From: Verrucomicrobiales bacterium
GTDB lineage: Bacteria; Verrucomicrobiota; Verrucomicrobiia; Verrucomicrobiales; V1-33
Direction: 5' to 3'
Assembly (NCBI GenBank): GCA_028293125.1
Contig: JAQGPJ010000105.1
Location: forward strand, 1-64,000
DNA: 64,000 bases
Shown piece by piece: positions 36,252 to 46,641 of this stretch; within the stretch, counting starts at the first letter, position 1, and every line of letters begins with the position of its first letter. The translations under genes were made by a program, and so were the position numbers. The notes below the pieces were generated by a model that made no database searches, was not told where the DNA came from, and saw only the letters and a list, made by a program, of their open reading frames with translations.

Positions 36252-36579
36252 TGACATTTGGAAACGGGCGCTGCAGGACGCCAAGGGTGCGGCGGGCATG
36301 GGCGGGTATCAGATGCGCGCCTAGATGGGCTGGCACCACCATATGGCCCTGGTCATGCTGGCCATGATCTTCATGCTCCGGGAGCGGGTGCTGCTGGCGA
36401 AGGAACTGCCCCTGCTGACCGCCGGGGATATCGTGTGGATGATCGAATATGGCCTCCGGCGTCCCCATGCAACGGAGGAGGAGTTTCAGAAAGCCTCGGC
36501 GCGCCGATACCGGAGACGGCAAACAGACATCGATTCCAAAAAAAGCCGCAGCCCTGTGACTTTGGAGGACATTTTATAA
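36252..36579 (+). pseudogene. IS701/IS4-like transposase 3' relic
   Basis: The frame reads ALQDAKGAAGMGGYQMRA, an in-frame TAG (36322-36324), then MGWHHHMALVMLAMIFMLRE and ELPLLTAGDIVWMI, ending in KRQ-like basic sequence. This is the C-terminal part of a DDE transposase of the type that carries the WRGWHHHMxLVMLAM block. The catalytic region upstream is absent. It is inactive. Confidence 0.75.
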
Positions 36580-36627
36580 CACAGTAAAACCAAGGAAGTC
36601 GGGCATTTGGAAAAGGGGTGCCGGCAC

Positions 36628-37267
36628 TTAAACCTGAAGCCGGAGCCGGATAGCGGGCGCCGCCTTCCGGGGATTGGTGGTCAGCAGCTGATCGAAATCG
36701 CAGTCTTTAAAGCCTTTTTCCCGCAAGTCTGGCAGCAGTTTGGTGAACAGGGATCCGTCGGGCGCTTTGTTGCCGTTGCTGAAAAGCGCCAGTTTGTTGG
36801 CGGACGGGGCACCACCCTCCACGGACCAGCCGCCGGCGTGAGAGAGCAGCACCCGGTTGAGGGTGCCGGCATCGCGGTGGCCCACCATGAAGCTCAAAAA
36901 GCGGAGCACGTTGTGCGGTGCCAGGGAATAGCCGTCCAGGCTCACCCGGGCCCCGGGTTTGGCGGCTTCAATCTGTATGAGGCCGGGGTCATGCATAACA
37001 TGGGCCCAGATGAGCGGATGGGGGCCCACCCTCCCTGCGCAGCAGCCGGATTTCGTCCAGGGCTGCCGCGTCGTCCGCGGTGTGGATGGCGATGGTCAGT
37101 CCGCTGGCCCGGTGCACACGGGCGCGGCCCAATTCCTCCGGGCGAATACGGCCGGAGACCGTCATGATGCGGTCTCCGCTCTCCGCCGCCTTTTCAGCGG
37201 CGGCATTTCCAGCAAGGCCCGCAGCGGCCATGGTGACGATGGCGGAGACAAACTGGCGGCGGTTCAT
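36628..37267 (-). pseudogene. Phosphotriesterase-family hydrolase, decayed
   Basis: The start is intact, with a signal-like MNRRQFVSAIVTMAAAGLAG and the family entry MTVSGRIRPEELGRA. The following segment, which should carry the THEH metal motif and about 130 residues, is missing: the frame jumps to ASGLTIAIHTADDAAALDEI. A frameshift in a GGGCCCCC run near 37022 then leads to HPLIWAHVMHDPGLIQIEA, LLSHAGGWSVEGG and LLTTNPRKAAPA, the C-terminal part of the fold. With two metal ligands deleted it cannot be active. The homopolymer shift could be a sequencing error, but the deletion is independent of it. Confidence 0.75.
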
Positions 37268-37468
37268 GATGGTATCCGGTGGAAGTGGACCGGTTAATCA
37301 CGCGGGGACTTCGGGCCGGTTTTTACGAACACCCCTGCCCTGCGGACCCCTCCTTCCTCCCGGCAGTCTGCCTTTCCCCCGGATGCAAAAACAGGCTCGG
37401 ATTTTGGGATAGTCTTTTGACACTTCCCTCCTTAGGTAGTTTCTTGGCGGCACTGCCCAAAGAAACCC

Positions 37469-39736
37469 ATGTCAGGCTCTGAATTCCGCACGGGCACCCC
37501 GGCGCCCTTCCCCTCCTCTCCGGAGACATTCCGCCCCCACACCGAAACGGCACCGCGGGAGAACCTTACGGAGGAGCATGACGGAAAAGTCCGCCGGCTG
37601 GAGGAGGAATTGGAGCGGACCCGCCGGCGGCTTTGTGAAATGGAGGAGAGGGAGAACCACCGCGCGGTGGTCGCAGAGGAACTGCAGGCGGGCCACGGGG
37701 ATTTGAAAAGGCGCTTGGAGGAACTGGGCCGCGCCAACAGCGGACTGCGTCAGCTTATGGAGGCCACTGACGCGGCAACCTTGTTTGTGGACCGCGAGCT
37801 GCTCATCAGATGCAACACCCCCGGCGCCGCCGCGGTTCTCAGTCTGGATTCCGCCGGCCTGAGTTCAGGCCATCCGCTGCGGGAGGCAGTCCGGCAGCTG
37901 GATTATCCGGAAATTGAGGCTGATGCGCGTCGGGTGCTGGAAACCCGGGCTCCGGTGATACGGAAGGTGCAGGCCGGCGGGCGCTGGTATCTGGCCCGGT
38001 TTCAGTTCGGCGGCTGTGCGGAGGGGGACGGCAATGCCGGCGTGCTGCTGACGCTGACGGATATTACCGCACGTCATGCAATGGAGGAGGCGCTCCAGGT
38101 CTCCGAGGGGAAATACCGGACTCTTTTTGACTCCATTGACGAGGGCTTCTGCGTTATTGAGGTTCTCTTCGACGAAAAGGGCGTGGCCCACGATTACCGC
38201 TTTATCGAGGCCAACCCCGCTTTTGAAAAGCATACCGGCCTGAAAATGGAGACAACCCTGGGCCGGACGATGCGGGAACTGGCACCGGATCATGAGCCTC
38301 ACTGGTATGAAATCTACGGTCATGTGGCCCTCACAGGAGAGCCTCGGCGTTTCGATCAGCCGGCGGAGGCGCTGGGCCGATATTATGATGTCTACGCCTT
38401 CCGGATGGGGAAACCGGAGGAGCGCCAAGTGGCGGTGCTCTTCAATGACATCACCGCCCGCAAGCAGGCCGAGAAGGCGGTGGCGGCGGACCTCCGCGCC
38501 ATGCAGACGCTGAGGGAATTCGGCGCATTGGTGATTCCGCAAACAGAGATCGAGACGCTTTACGGGGCCATCAACGCCGCCGCCATGAAGCTCACGGGTG
38601 CGGACGCAGGCACCGTGCAGATTCTGGATGCTGCCACCCGTGAGCTGGTCCTGCTGGCCGCCCACGGGTTTCCGTCCGATTCCCCTCAGCGCTTCGGGCG
38701 GCTCGACGCCGCCAGCGCCACCTCGTGCGGCATGGCGCTGGCCTCCGGGAAGCGCACGGTGGTTGACTTCGATGACCCGGTCCTGAGCGATCCCAAGGGG
38801 GATCTGCGCTGGCATGTGGACGCCGGTTATCTTTCCGCCCAGTCCACTCCGCTGCTGACCCGCTCCGGCAGACCCCTCGGCATGATGTCCACTCACTGGC
38901 ATACCCCGCACCGCCGGCTGACGGAGCAGGAGGGACGTCACTTTGACCTGCTGGCGAGGCAGGCGGCGGATCTGATCGAGCAGCGTCTGGCTTTCATGGA
39001 AATTCAGTCCGCGCGCCTGGAGGCGGAGACCGCAGGCCGCGCCAAGGACCATTTTCTGGCGGTTCTGAGTCATGAGCTGCGCACACCGCTTACCCCGGTG
39101 CTTATGGTCTTGGACGATCTGCTGTCGGAGACCGCGCTGCCGGAATCCATGCGTGGCATTCTGAGCATGGCCCACCGCAATGTGCTGCTGGAGGTGCAGC
39201 TGATCGACGATTTGCTGGACATGACACACATTACCCGCGGAAAAATGGAGTTCCGGCACCGTCCGATGGATGTGCATGAGTCCGTAAAAAAGGCGCTGGA
39301 GGTCTGCCAGCGGGACTTGGAAGCGAAAAACCACCGGGTGGAACTGAGCCCCGGAGCGGCGGTCTGTGAAATCGCGGGGGATGCCATGCGCCTGCAGCAG
39401 GTGTTCTGGAACCTCATCAAAAATGCCTGCAAATTCACGCCACCGGGCGGAAGCATCCGCATAACGTCACACAATCCCGAACCGGGCGTGATCGAGATCG
39501 ATGTGGCCGACACCGGTGTCGGGCTGAAACCGGAGGTTCTGAAACACATCTTCGATCCCTTCATGCAGGCGGACAGCCAAGTAGCCCGGAGGTTCGGGGG
39601 ACTGGGGCTGGGGCTGGCCATTTCCAGAGCCATCACCGAGGCCCACGGCGGCACTTTAAGCGTCAGGAGTGCGGGTATTGATCAGGGAGCGGTCTTCACC
39701 GTCACCCTGCCAGTTCTCCCCGCTGGGGAGCAATGA
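37469..39736 (+). CDS. PAS/GAF sensor histidine kinase
   Basis: The 755-residue soluble product begins with a Pro-rich and coiled-coil segment ([20 protein letters not shown]), a divergent PAS of the CheR-associated type, a canonical PAS ([20 protein letters not shown]), a GAF domain (about 345-510), and a kinase core: HisKA with H535 in [12 protein letters not shown]-box [10 protein letters not shown]1 [11 protein letters not shown] and G2 [10 protein letters not shown]. No transmembrane helix and no receiver domain are present, so it senses a cytosolic signal. No response regulator is adjacent. Its 3' end overlaps the 3' end of ilvD by 81 bases on the opposite strand. Confidence 0.93.
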   Translation: MSGSEFRTGTPAPFPSSPETFRPHTETAPRENLTEEHDGKVRRLEEELERTRRRLCEMEERENHRAVVAEELQAGHGDLKRRLEELGRANSGLRQLMEATDAATLFVDRELLIRCNTPGAAAVLSLDSAGLSSGHPLREAVRQLDYPEIEADARRVLETRAPVIRKVQAGGRWYLARFQFGGCAEGDGNAGVLLTLTDITARHAMEEALQVSEGKYRTLFDSIDEGFCVIEVLFDEKGVAHDYRFIEANPAFEKHTGLKMETTLGRTMRELAPDHEPHWYEIYGHVALTGEPRRFDQPAEALGRYYDVYAFRMGKPEERQVAVLFNDITARKQAEKAVAADLRAMQTLREFGALVIPQTEIETLYGAINAAAMKLTGADAGTVQILDAATRELVLLAAHGFPSDSPQRFGRLDAASATSCGMALASGKRTVVDFDDPVLSDPKGDLRWHVDAGYLSAQSTPLLTRSGRPLGMMSTHWHTPHRRLTEQEGRHFDLLARQAADLIEQRLAFMEIQSARLEAETAGRAKDHFLAVLSHELRTPLTPVLMVLDDLLSETALPESMRGILSMAHRNVLLEVQLIDDLLDMTHITRGKMEFRHRPMDVHESVKKALEVCQRDLEAKNHRVELSPGAAVCEIAGDAMRLQQVFWNLIKNACKFTPPGGSIRITSHNPEPGVIEIDVADTGVGLKPEVLKHIFDPFMQADSQVARRFGGLGLGLAISRAITEAHGGTLSVRSAGIDQGAVFTVTLPVLPAGEQ

Positions 39737-41470
39737 TGGAGTTGGAAGACCGCTGCTCCCCTGCTCTTTCCCGGAATTTGAATCCCCGGGCAGTCCCAGC
39801 ACCGCGCCCTCGTGCGCCCCGCGGACCAGGGCCGCATAACGCGCCAGCCAGCCGCCAGTCGTGACTTTGGAGGCCGGACGCCTCCAGAGAGACCGCCGGC
39901 GGGTCAGGGTCTCGTGATCCACCAGCAGCGTCAGCGTGCGGGCGGGAATGTCGACGGCGATGAGGTCGCCCTGCTTCACCAAGGCAATGGGACCGCCCTC
40001 CGCCGCCTCCGGACAGACGTGGCCGATGGCTCCCCCGCGGGTGGCTCCCGAGAACCGGCCGTCCGTGATCAGCGCCACGGATTCGCCCAGGCCCCGGCCG
40101 GCGATGGCGGCAGTGGGGGCCAGCATTTCCCGCATGCCGGGACCACCGCGCGGCCCCTCGTAACGGATGACCACGATATCCCCCGGCTGCACCTGTCCGA
40201 TGCGGATGCCCGCAGTGGCCTCCTCCTCGGATTCAAAAACCACCGCCGGTCCCTGAAACTTCATCATCCCCGCAGCCACACCGGCGGCCTTCACCACCGC
40301 TCCCTCCGGAGCCAAGTTGCCAAACAGCACCGCCAGCCCGCCCTGGGAGGAGTACGGATTGTCCAGCGGACGGATCACTTCCGGATCCATCACTTCCGCC
40401 TCAGCCATGGACTCTCCCAGCGTGCGGCCGGTCACGGTGATGGTGTCCTTCTGAATGATGCCCGGCTTTCCCGACAAGGTTTTCAGAATGGCGTGGATCC
40501 CGCCCGCGCGGGCGATGTCCTCCATGTGGTGGAGCCCGGAGGGAGCGACTTTGCAGAGATGCGGCACCCGGGCCGAGATGTCATTGAAGTCCCCCATGTC
40601 CAGCGGCACGCCGGCCTCGCGGGCGATGGCCAAGGTGTGCAGGATGGTGTTGGACGATCCGCCCATAGCCATGTCCAGCGCCAAGGCGTTGGCGAAGGCG
40701 GCCGGAGTCAGGATATCAGAGGGCCGGATGTTCCGGCGGACCATCTCCATAATGGCCCGGCCCGCCGCCTCAAAGAGCCGGTCCCGCGCCGGATCGGTGG
40801 CCAGAATCGAGCCGTTCCCCGGCAGCGCCAAGCCCAGGGCCTCGCACAGGCAGTTCATGGAGTTTGCGGTGAACATGCCGGAGCACGAGCCGCAGGTGGG
40901 GCAGGCATGGCGCCCGATCTCCTCCAGACGGCTTTCGGTAATGAGCGAGGCCGACTGTTGCCCCACCGCCTCGAACACCGAGGCCAGATTCAGCGCCGTG
41001 CCGGTCACCGGATCACGCCCGGCCGCCATGGGGCCGCCGGAGACAAAGACAGTGGGAATATTCACGCGGGCGGCGGCCATCATCATGCCAGGCACGATTT
41101 TATCGCAGTTGGGGATGCAGACCACGCCGTCGAAGCAGTGCGCCCGCAGCATCGTCTCCACGCTGTCGGCGATTAGCTCCCGCGAGGCCAGGGAATACCG
41201 CATGCCGCCGTGACCCATGGCGATGCCGTCGTCCACGCCGATGGTGTTGAACTCGAACGGCACGCCGCCCGCAGCCCGCACCGCGGCGCGGACCTTCCGG
41301 CCCACCACATCGAGATGCGCGTGGCCGGGGATGATCTGCACAAAGGAATTGGCGATGGCGATGAAGGGTTTGTCCCAGTCGGCATCGGATTCGATGAGAC
41401 CGGTGGCCCGCAGCAGACTGCGGTGCGGGGCGCGGTGAGGACCTTTTTTGATGGTGTCGCTGATGGGCAT
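39656..41470 (-). CDS. ilvD: Dihydroxy-acid dehydratase
   Basis: IlvD dehydrates 2,3-dihydroxy acids to 2-oxo acids in valine, isoleucine and pantothenate synthesis and needs an Fe-S cluster. The 604-residue product has [16 protein letters not shown] and [19 protein letters not shown] (cluster Cys residues), [13 protein letters not shown], and [12 protein letters not shown]. It starts [20 protein letters not shown]. The family normally ends near 560 residues; here about 37 extra residues (from [13 protein letters not shown] on) are encoded antisense to the end of the histidine kinase. A LysR regulator is divergent, with 115 bases between. Confidence 0.96.
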   Translation of the reverse strand: MPISDTIKKGPHRAPHRSLLRATGLIESDADWDKPFIAIANSFVQIIPGHAHLDVVGRKVRAAVRAAGGVPFEFNTIGVDDGIAMGHGGMRYSLASRELIADSVETMLRAHCFDGVVCIPNCDKIVPGMMMAAARVNIPTVFVSGGPMAAGRDPVTGTALNLASVFEAVGQQSASLITESRLEEIGRHACPTCGSCSGMFTANSMNCLCEALGLALPGNGSILATDPARDRLFEAAGRAIMEMVRRNIRPSDILTPAAFANALALDMAMGGSSNTILHTLAIAREAGVPLDMGDFNDISARVPHLCKVAPSGLHHMEDIARAGGIHAILKTLSGKPGIIQKDTITVTGRTLGESMAEAEVMDPEVIRPLDNPYSSQGGLAVLFGNLAPEGAVVKAAGVAAGMMKFQGPAVVFESEEEATAGIRIGQVQPGDIVVIRYEGPRGGPGMREMLAPTAAIAGRGLGESVALITDGRFSGATRGGAIGHVCPEAAEGGPIALVKQGDLIAVDIPARTLTLLVDHETLTRRRSLWRRPASKVTTGGWLARYAALVRGAHEGAVLGLPGDSNSGKEQGSSGLPTPSLLPSGENWQGDGEDRSLINTRTPDA

Positions 41471-41585
41471 GGCAAATGCGGGTTTGGCTCCGCGGCGGCG
41501 GTTGAAGTGCCGGCGGTGGGGAAAAATGACTGCGTTTGCTCATGACAAAAATTCCCTTCCTGTCGTTCTGTGATACCGTTCCGGT

Positions 41586-42470
41586 ATGGACTGCGACTGC
41601 ACTTTGCGGGAACTGGAATGCTTCACGGCGGTGGCCGAGGAGTTGTCTTTCACCCGGGCGGCGCGGCGGCTGCATCTGGCCCAGCCACCGCTTTCGCGGC
41701 ACATCAAGGCGCTGGAGGACCGGCTGGGAGTGCGGTTGTTCGAGCGCACATCAAAAGGCGCTTCCCTCACGGCGGCAGGCGGACGGTTCAAAGAGGAAAC
41801 GCGGGGCATTCTGACCCAGCTGGCCCGCGCGGCGGACACCGCCAAACGTGCGGCGCACGGCGAACTGGCCCGGCTGCGTCTGGGATTTGTCAGCGCGGTG
41901 CTGACCTCGGAGCTGGTGGACAGCTTCCGCCGGTTCCGGGCGGAGCACGCCGCCGTCCAGATTCTGCTGCACGATCTGCCGCCCGCGGATCAGCTGCGGG
42001 AGATCGTCGCGGGATCGCTGGATGGCGGTTTTGTCGGAGTGCTGCCGCCGGGGGAGTCGCCCGGCATCCAGTTCACCCCATGGAGGCGGGAACCGCTGAC
42101 CGCCTTTCTCCCGGCGGATCATCCGCTGGCCCGCCATCCCCGGCTGGCGCTGGCGGATTTGGCGCAGGAGCGTTTTGTCGCTGTGGCCGGAGAGGCCGCT
42201 CCCGCCTTTGCCGCCTTGGTCAGCAGGGCATGCCGCGCCGCCGGCTTCCGTCCCCGCGTGATTCTGGAATCCTCCCGCGCCCAGGCGGTGGCGGTCATGG
42301 TGGCCGCAGGCAGCGGCGTGGCCCTGCTGCCCCAAAGCCTGGCGCGCATCCCCGGCGAGGGCGTGGCCGTGATCCCCCTGAAAGAGGCCCCGGTCATTAC
42401 CCACGTTTTCGCCCACGCCGCCGGAGAAACGCCGGACGGCCTGTGGCGATTCATCCGGATGCTGTGTTAG
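41586..42470 (+). CDS. LysR-family regulator divergent from ilvD
   Basis: The 294-residue product has a canonical LysR HTH (ELECFTAVAEELSFTRAARR, then LHLAQPPLSRHIKALED) and an effector-binding domain with FVSAVLTSELVDSFRRF and AVMVAAGSGVALLPQSL, of the CatR/BenM-like group. Divergent transcription from ilvD makes ilvD the probable target, with a pathway intermediate as inducer (inference). Stop TAG. Confidence 0.92.
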   Translation: MDCDCTLRELECFTAVAEELSFTRAARRLHLAQPPLSRHIKALEDRLGVRLFERTSKGASLTAAGGRFKEETRGILTQLARAADTAKRAAHGELARLRLGFVSAVLTSELVDSFRRFRAEHAAVQILLHDLPPADQLREIVAGSLDGGFVGVLPPGESPGIQFTPWRREPLTAFLPADHPLARHPRLALADLAQERFVAVAGEAAPAFAALVSRACRAAGFRPRVILESSRAQAVAVMVAAGSGVALLPQSLARIPGEGVAVIPLKEAPVITHVFAHAAGETPDGLWRFIRMLC

Positions 42471-42670
42471 AGCGTTTTTCCGGATGCGCCTCAAAGCCGG
42501 GCTTGAATCATACAACGTCCATCCTGGCGGCTGAATTACTGTTTAAAATAACAGTTATACCCGAGCGGATGTGATTTTTCCGGATTTTGCCCCCGTCAAA
42601 CCGGTTGCCAAATGAACACATCCCATGAGGGTGAATCGCCCACAGGGCCGTAACTGACAACTACCCGAAT

Positions 42671-43015
42671 ATGACTGAAGGACTGGATGATAAAATCGCC
42701 CGAGTAACGGCGGAACTCAACAAACTGAGACAGCAGAAACTGGAGGAGCTGAAACGCGTCATGCGCCAGCTGGAGGGCGCAGGTGACGGTGCCCCAACCC
42801 GGCAGGCCTACCGGAGATTCTCGGAGCAGGAAGTGAAGGAACTGCTGGAGAAAGCGGTGACGGAGGCCGGAGATGAGGGGGTCTCCGCCATGAAGGCGGC
42901 GGAAATCACTTCAATCCCCTATACACGCGTGCGGCCTCTCATGCCGAAGCTTTTTAAAAAGACCGGAGCAGGCAGGAGCACGCTCTATATCCTGAAACCC
43001 AAACGCGGAAAATAA
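42671..43015 (+). CDS. Small coiled-coil and winged-helix-like protein
   Basis: The 114-residue product has a charged N-terminal coiled coil (ELNKLRQQKLEELKRVMRQL) and a C-terminal basic part that reads like a winged helix (SAMKAAEITSIPYTRVRPLM, then a Gly/Arg turn and a strand). This suggests a DNA- or RNA-binding protein; the architecture resembles H-NS-like or small nucleoid proteins only loosely. ATG 42671 follows ACCCGAAT without a clear Shine-Dalgarno. I do not recognise the family. Confidence 0.65.
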   Translation: MTEGLDDKIARVTAELNKLRQQKLEELKRVMRQLEGAGDGAPTRQAYRRFSEQEVKELLEKAVTEAGDEGVSAMKAAEITSIPYTRVRPLMPKLFKKTGAGRSTLYILKPKRGK

Positions 43016-43250
43016 GGCGCATCCCATTGGCGGACGCCGGTGTGACACGGAAAAGCATCTTCGCTCTCCTTCATCGTCGGCGCACCGGCGGCCTCATGGG
43101 TTCCCTGCCGCCGCCGCCAGGGTGACGGGCACCCTTTTCCATGGACACGGTCGGCGGGCCATCCATGGCGAGGCCCGGAATCATCCTGCGGGGTTGGAAA
43201 TTCCTGTCAATGTGGACAGAATGCCAGCCTGGCTCCGGCGGGAGCCACCA

Positions 43251-43740
43251 TCACTGCTTGTATTTTTCAGTCAGTTCCACCTTCAGGGCCGGATCAATAG
43301 ACCAGGCATTGCCGAGGCGCTCCCGAATCGCGGGGAGATCGGATACGGGCAGCGAACCGAGCCACGCTGTGATCCCTCCGTCTCTGAATGCGGAGGTCAC
43401 CGCCGCCACTCTGGTGGCGCGCTGGGTGCCGTCCGGAAGAGTTCACATCCAGTTTTGGGCATCGTCGGGGTCCACCGCGTTCCAGTTCTGAATCACCCGC
43501 TGCCGCACCTCATCCGCCACCTCCGGACGCAGTCCCGCAGTCCATTTCATACCCGCCGGGCCATCTCTCCGCACCAGATACCGGCCGGCCGTGACCAGCA
43601 GGGAGACCGGTGTCTGGGCGCCTTCCGGCGTTCCCAGCCAAGCCAGCGCCTCCCCCGGAGCTGCCGCCAGCCAGATAGCCAGCAGCGGCTTCCAGATCAT
43701 CCCGGGCCCACTCCTTTACCATTTCGGAGGCGAAAACCCG
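43251..43740 (-). pseudogene. Decayed helical-repeat protein
   Basis: The minus strand encodes repeat-like text in broken frames: EMVKEWARDDLEAA, then in another frame WLAAAPGEALAWLGTP and WNAVDPDDAQNWM, an in-frame TGA (43443-43445), and further in the same frame TAWLGSLPVSDLPAIRERL and LKVELTEKYKQ before the stop at 43251. The GEALAWL and DPDDAQNW units resemble those of the interrupted gene at 6062. Both a frameshift and a stop are needed to explain it, so it is a true remnant. The 5' part may run into the end of waaA. Confidence 0.65.
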
Positions 43741-43747
43741 CCTCCAA

Positions 43748-45064
43748 TTATTGAAAATCCAGCAGCAGGGACGCGGTGCGGGCAGCTGCGCCGGCATGGC
43801 GGTCGAGCGCCGCCTTGCCCCGCGCGGCCATGGCGGCGGCCCGGTCCGGATTGTGCAGCATATCCCTCAGCGCCTCCGCCACCTGCTCCAGCGAGGCCAC
43901 CTGACGAATGCCCCCGGCATCCGCCAGCAGATGCATCAGAGGGGTGAAGTTCTCCATGTGCGGCCCCGTCAGCACCGGCACGCCGGCGGCGATGGCCTCG
44001 GCGGGATTCTGCCCTCCATTGGCCAGAAAGCTTTTGCCGATGATCACCACTTGGGACAGCGCCTGCCAGTGCCGCAGCTCGCCGGTGGAGTCCACCACCA
44101 GCACATCCGGCGGGGCGTCTCCCGGCGGCAACGGCAGGGACCGCAGCGCCACGGTCAGCCCCGCCGCCTCCAGTCCCGCCCGGACTTCGGCCCGGCGCTC
44201 GGCATGGCGGGGGGCAATGAGAAATTTCACACTGGGAAATTCCCCCTTCAGACGCTGCCAGATTTCCCCCAGCGCCTGCTCCTCGCCGGCATGGGTGCTG
44301 GCGGCCAGCACCACGCGCGGCAGCACCCCGCTCCAGCAGGTTTTCAGGATTTCCCGGAATTCCTCCATGCAGGCCGGCGAGGCCTGTCCAGTGCCGGACT
44401 GATCGTATTTCACACTGCCGGTAACCCGGATACGGTCAGGCGGCACGCCGATGCCTGTCCACCGCGCCACGTCCTCCAGTTCCTGCACCATCACAGCATC
44501 CAGCATCCCGAACACAGGGGACGCCAGCTTCCGGAACCGGCGGTAGCGGCGTTCGGAACGCGGTGACAGCCGGGCATTCACCAGCCGCACCGGCACCCCG
44601 CAGGACCGGGCGGAGTGCACCAGATTCGGCCAAACCTCCGCCTCGACGAGGATGAACTGGACAGGCCGGATACGGCACAGAACCGACTTCACCACGGGAG
44701 GAAGATCCACGGGGGAATAGATGACGGTGAGGGAAGGCGGGGCCTTCTCCACGGCCACGGCGTAGCCGGTGGAAGTGGTCACGGACAGCACAATGGGCTG
44801 GTCCGGCCGCAGGCGCAGCAGCTGATCGATCAGTTTGCGCGCCACATTCACCTCCCCCACGCTGACGGCGTGGATCCACAGGCAGCGGCCCGCTCCGTCC
44901 GCCAGACGCTGCTTCTCCGGGCCTCGGAAAAACCCGAAGCGTTGCCAGAATTTGGATCCGTAGCCGCCCCGCCGGCGCATCTTCAGCACACTCGCCGGCA
45001 GCAGAATCAGCAGGACGAACGGCAGCAGCAGGTTATAAATGAGCAGAACCAGGCGCAGGGGCAT
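43748..45064 (-). CDS. waaA: 3-deoxy-D-manno-octulosonic acid (Kdo) transferase
   Basis: WaaA adds Kdo from CMP-Kdo to lipid A precursor at the inner membrane. From ATG 45064 the 438-residue product has an N-terminal membrane anchor (LVLLIYNLLLPFVLLILL), the acceptor-domain catalytic Glu in HAVSVGEVNVARKL, FILVEAEVWPNLVHSA, and the donor domain with VLAASTHAGEEQ and a C-terminal GGQNPAEAIAAGVPVLTGPH. Its first 32 bases overlap the end of rsmD in another frame. A longer upstream frame (to 45271) is antisense-like low-quality sequence and is discarded. It confirms an LPS-type envelope together with lpxA. Confidence 0.94.
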   Translation of the reverse strand: MPLRLVLLIYNLLLPFVLLILLPASVLKMRRRGGYGSKFWQRFGFFRGPEKQRLADGAGRCLWIHAVSVGEVNVARKLIDQLLRLRPDQPIVLSVTTSTGYAVAVEKAPPSLTVIYSPVDLPPVVKSVLCRIRPVQFILVEAEVWPNLVHSARSCGVPVRLVNARLSPRSERRYRRFRKLASPVFGMLDAVMVQELEDVARWTGIGVPPDRIRVTGSVKYDQSGTGQASPACMEEFREILKTCWSGVLPRVVLAASTHAGEEQALGEIWQRLKGEFPSVKFLIAPRHAERRAEVRAGLEAAGLTVALRSLPLPPGDAPPDVLVVDSTGELRHWQALSQVVIIGKSFLANGGQNPAEAIAAGVPVLTGPHMENFTPLMHLLADAGGIRQVASLEQVAEALRDMLHNPDRAAAMAARGKAALDRHAGAAARTASLLLDFQ

Positions 45065-45653
45065 CGGGCAGAGGGGACGGCGGGGATGGGGAAGCAGCAG
45101 CGGGCAGAGAGAACAGACGGACCGCCACATCGCCGTAACGGCGTTCGACAGCCAAATGCCACGGGCTGTCCGGGGGCGGAGGATGAGCGGCGCGCGCAAA
45201 AGATTCCAGGACAAAAATCCCGCCTGGCACCAGCAGACCGCGCAGGTCCGTGGACTCCAGCAGCAGGGCATCCCAGTCGCGGTCGGTCTTCTGCTTTTTG
45301 AAAGGCGGATCGGCGAAAATAAGATTGAACGCTCCCGCCCTGCCCTTCAGCCACGACTCCACCGGAGCCCCCGCCACCGTGCCGCCGCCCAGTCCGGCTT
45401 TTTTCAAATTCGCCGTGATCACCGGGCCCGCCGAGCGGTCGGACTCCACAAACACGCACGACTTCGCCCCCCGGCTCAGGCATTCCAGCCCGTATGATCC
45501 GCTGCCCGCGAACAGATCCAGCACCGCCGCTCCCTCCACCTCCTCCCCCAACATGGAGAACACCGCTTCCCGCACCCGGTCCGCTGTGGGCCGCAGAAGG
45601 GTTTTCGGCACTTGGATCGGTATCCCGCCTGCTGATCCGCTGATGATTCGCAT
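45033..45653 (-). CDS. rsmD: 16S rRNA guanine-N2-966 methyltransferase RsmD
   Basis: From ATG 45653 the 206-residue product begins MRIISGSAGGIPIQVPKTLL, then PTADRVREAVFSML and VLDLFAGSGSYGLECLSRGA (SAM site), and FADPPFKKQ, the catalytic (D/N)PPF motif. It methylates G966 in the 30S subunit. The C-terminal 30 residues are Pro/Ser-rich and overlap the start of waaA. Together with waaA it forms a two-gene unit. Confidence 0.95.
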   Translation of the reverse strand: MRIISGSAGGIPIQVPKTLLRPTADRVREAVFSMLGEEVEGAAVLDLFAGSGSYGLECLSRGAKSCVFVESDRSAGPVITANLKKAGLGGGTVAGAPVESWLKGRAGAFNLIFADPPFKKQKTDRDWDALLLESTDLRGLLVPGGIFVLESFARAAHPPPPDSPWHLAVERRYGDVAVRLFSLPAAASPSPPSPLPDAPAPGSAHL

Positions 45654-45781
45654 GGCGGCACAGAACCCTTCGGACGGGGGTTGGAAAGACGGAATTTGGT
45701 CCAACGGTTGGCTTCTGGCGGCGGGGCCGGGTCTGTGCTTTGGTGCCCGGACCTGTCGTCCACCGCCCGGAATTCCCTCCC

Positions 45782-46126
45782 ATGACCATTTTAGAACTCA
45801 CCGCTAAAATCCGCCACTTCCGCGACGCCCGTGACTGGCAGCAGTTCCACAGCCCCAAAGATCTGGCGGTGGCTATTGTGGCCGAGGCCGGAGAACTGCT
45901 TCAGCCCTTTGTCTGGAAATCCGCCGATGAGTCCTGGGAGATTGCGCGCCGGAAGCGCTCCGAAATCTCCGATGAGGTCGCTGACGTGGGCATTCTGCTC
46001 TTTGAACTCGCCGACCAGCTGGGACTCGACCTCGCCCACGAAATGGCTGCCAAGCTGGAGCGCAACGAAATCCGGTATCCCGTCGAAAAAGCCAAGGGCT
46101 CCAATCTGAAATACAACGAACTGTGA
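45782..46126 (+). CDS. MazG-like nucleotide pyrophosphohydrolase
   Basis: The 114-residue all-alpha protein has the MazG/RS21-C6 metal motifs: IVAEAGELLQPFVW (EXXE) and DEVADVGILLFEL (ExxD). Such single-domain enzymes cleave dNTPs or related NTPs to monophosphates, removing non-canonical nucleotides. ATG 45782 is chosen because LxxKI near the start begins the first helix. It is divergent from rsmD with 128 bases between. Confidence 0.9.
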   Translation: MTILELTAKIRHFRDARDWQQFHSPKDLAVAIVAEAGELLQPFVWKSADESWEIARRKRSEISDEVADVGILLFELADQLGLDLAHEMAAKLERNEIRYPVEKAKGSNLKYNEL

Positions 46127-46281
46127 CAAACCTAATGATGTGACTGCGGGCTTAAAACGGGCATGCAGCTGTTGATCCTGCCTGCCTTCCGGTCTATTTC
46201 CAGTCTTTCCTCACTCAGCTTTTCCGCTTTTAATCGAATGACAGCCTCTCCATTTTTTTACCGGCGCTCTCTTTTACCTTG

Positions 46282-46506
46282 ATGCGCCACTCTCCAGGAC
46301 TCCAGTTTGCCGTGCTGAGCGCCACGGTGCTGACTTCCGCGCTGGGCGCGGCGTTCAGTTATTTCCAAGCCTGGCAAAGGACCCTGATTGGGCCGATGGC
46401 TGTGCTCCTTGGGCTGATCTGGGGTGGGCTCGGGATTGGAGCCATCCTGCGTGCCCGCCGTGGCGCTGGTGGCAGCGCATCCCGGACAGAAGGGAAAAGC
46501 ACGTGA
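46282..46506 (+). CDS. Small two-span membrane protein
   Basis: The 74-residue product has two hydrophobic segments (LQFAVLSATVLTSALGAAF and IGPMAVLLGLIWGGLGIGA) and a basic tail. No family is recognised. ATG 46282 follows a TTG that also lies in frame. The following gene, metX, begins 135 bases downstream. Coding is likely because of the coherent hydrophobic pattern, but it lacks other support. Confidence 0.55.
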   Translation: MRHSPGLQFAVLSATVLTSALGAAFSYFQAWQRTLIGPMAVLLGLIWGGLGIGAILRARRGAGGSASRTEGKST

Positions 46507-46641
46507 AAATCATGGGCAAACCCCATTCCCGACAGACACGGGAAACTATCAAATTTCAGCCGCCAACGCCTCTCTCCCGCCCGCGCTGGCTATTGACTTG
46601 AAGCCGGGCCGGCCTTCAACTGCGGGGCGTTATCCTGCCCC

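Noticed and set aside
6434-36324. Recoding of TAG as a sense codon, suggested by in-frame TAG in two coherent frames
   Set aside because: TAG is a normal stop in intact genes here (for example the lipid kinase at 18679 and the porin at 63464), and both interrupted genes show other signs of decay or are element relics.
46507-46641. SAM riboswitch before metX
   Set aside because: No SAM-I, -II or -IV core could be recognised; the region is short and GC-rich.
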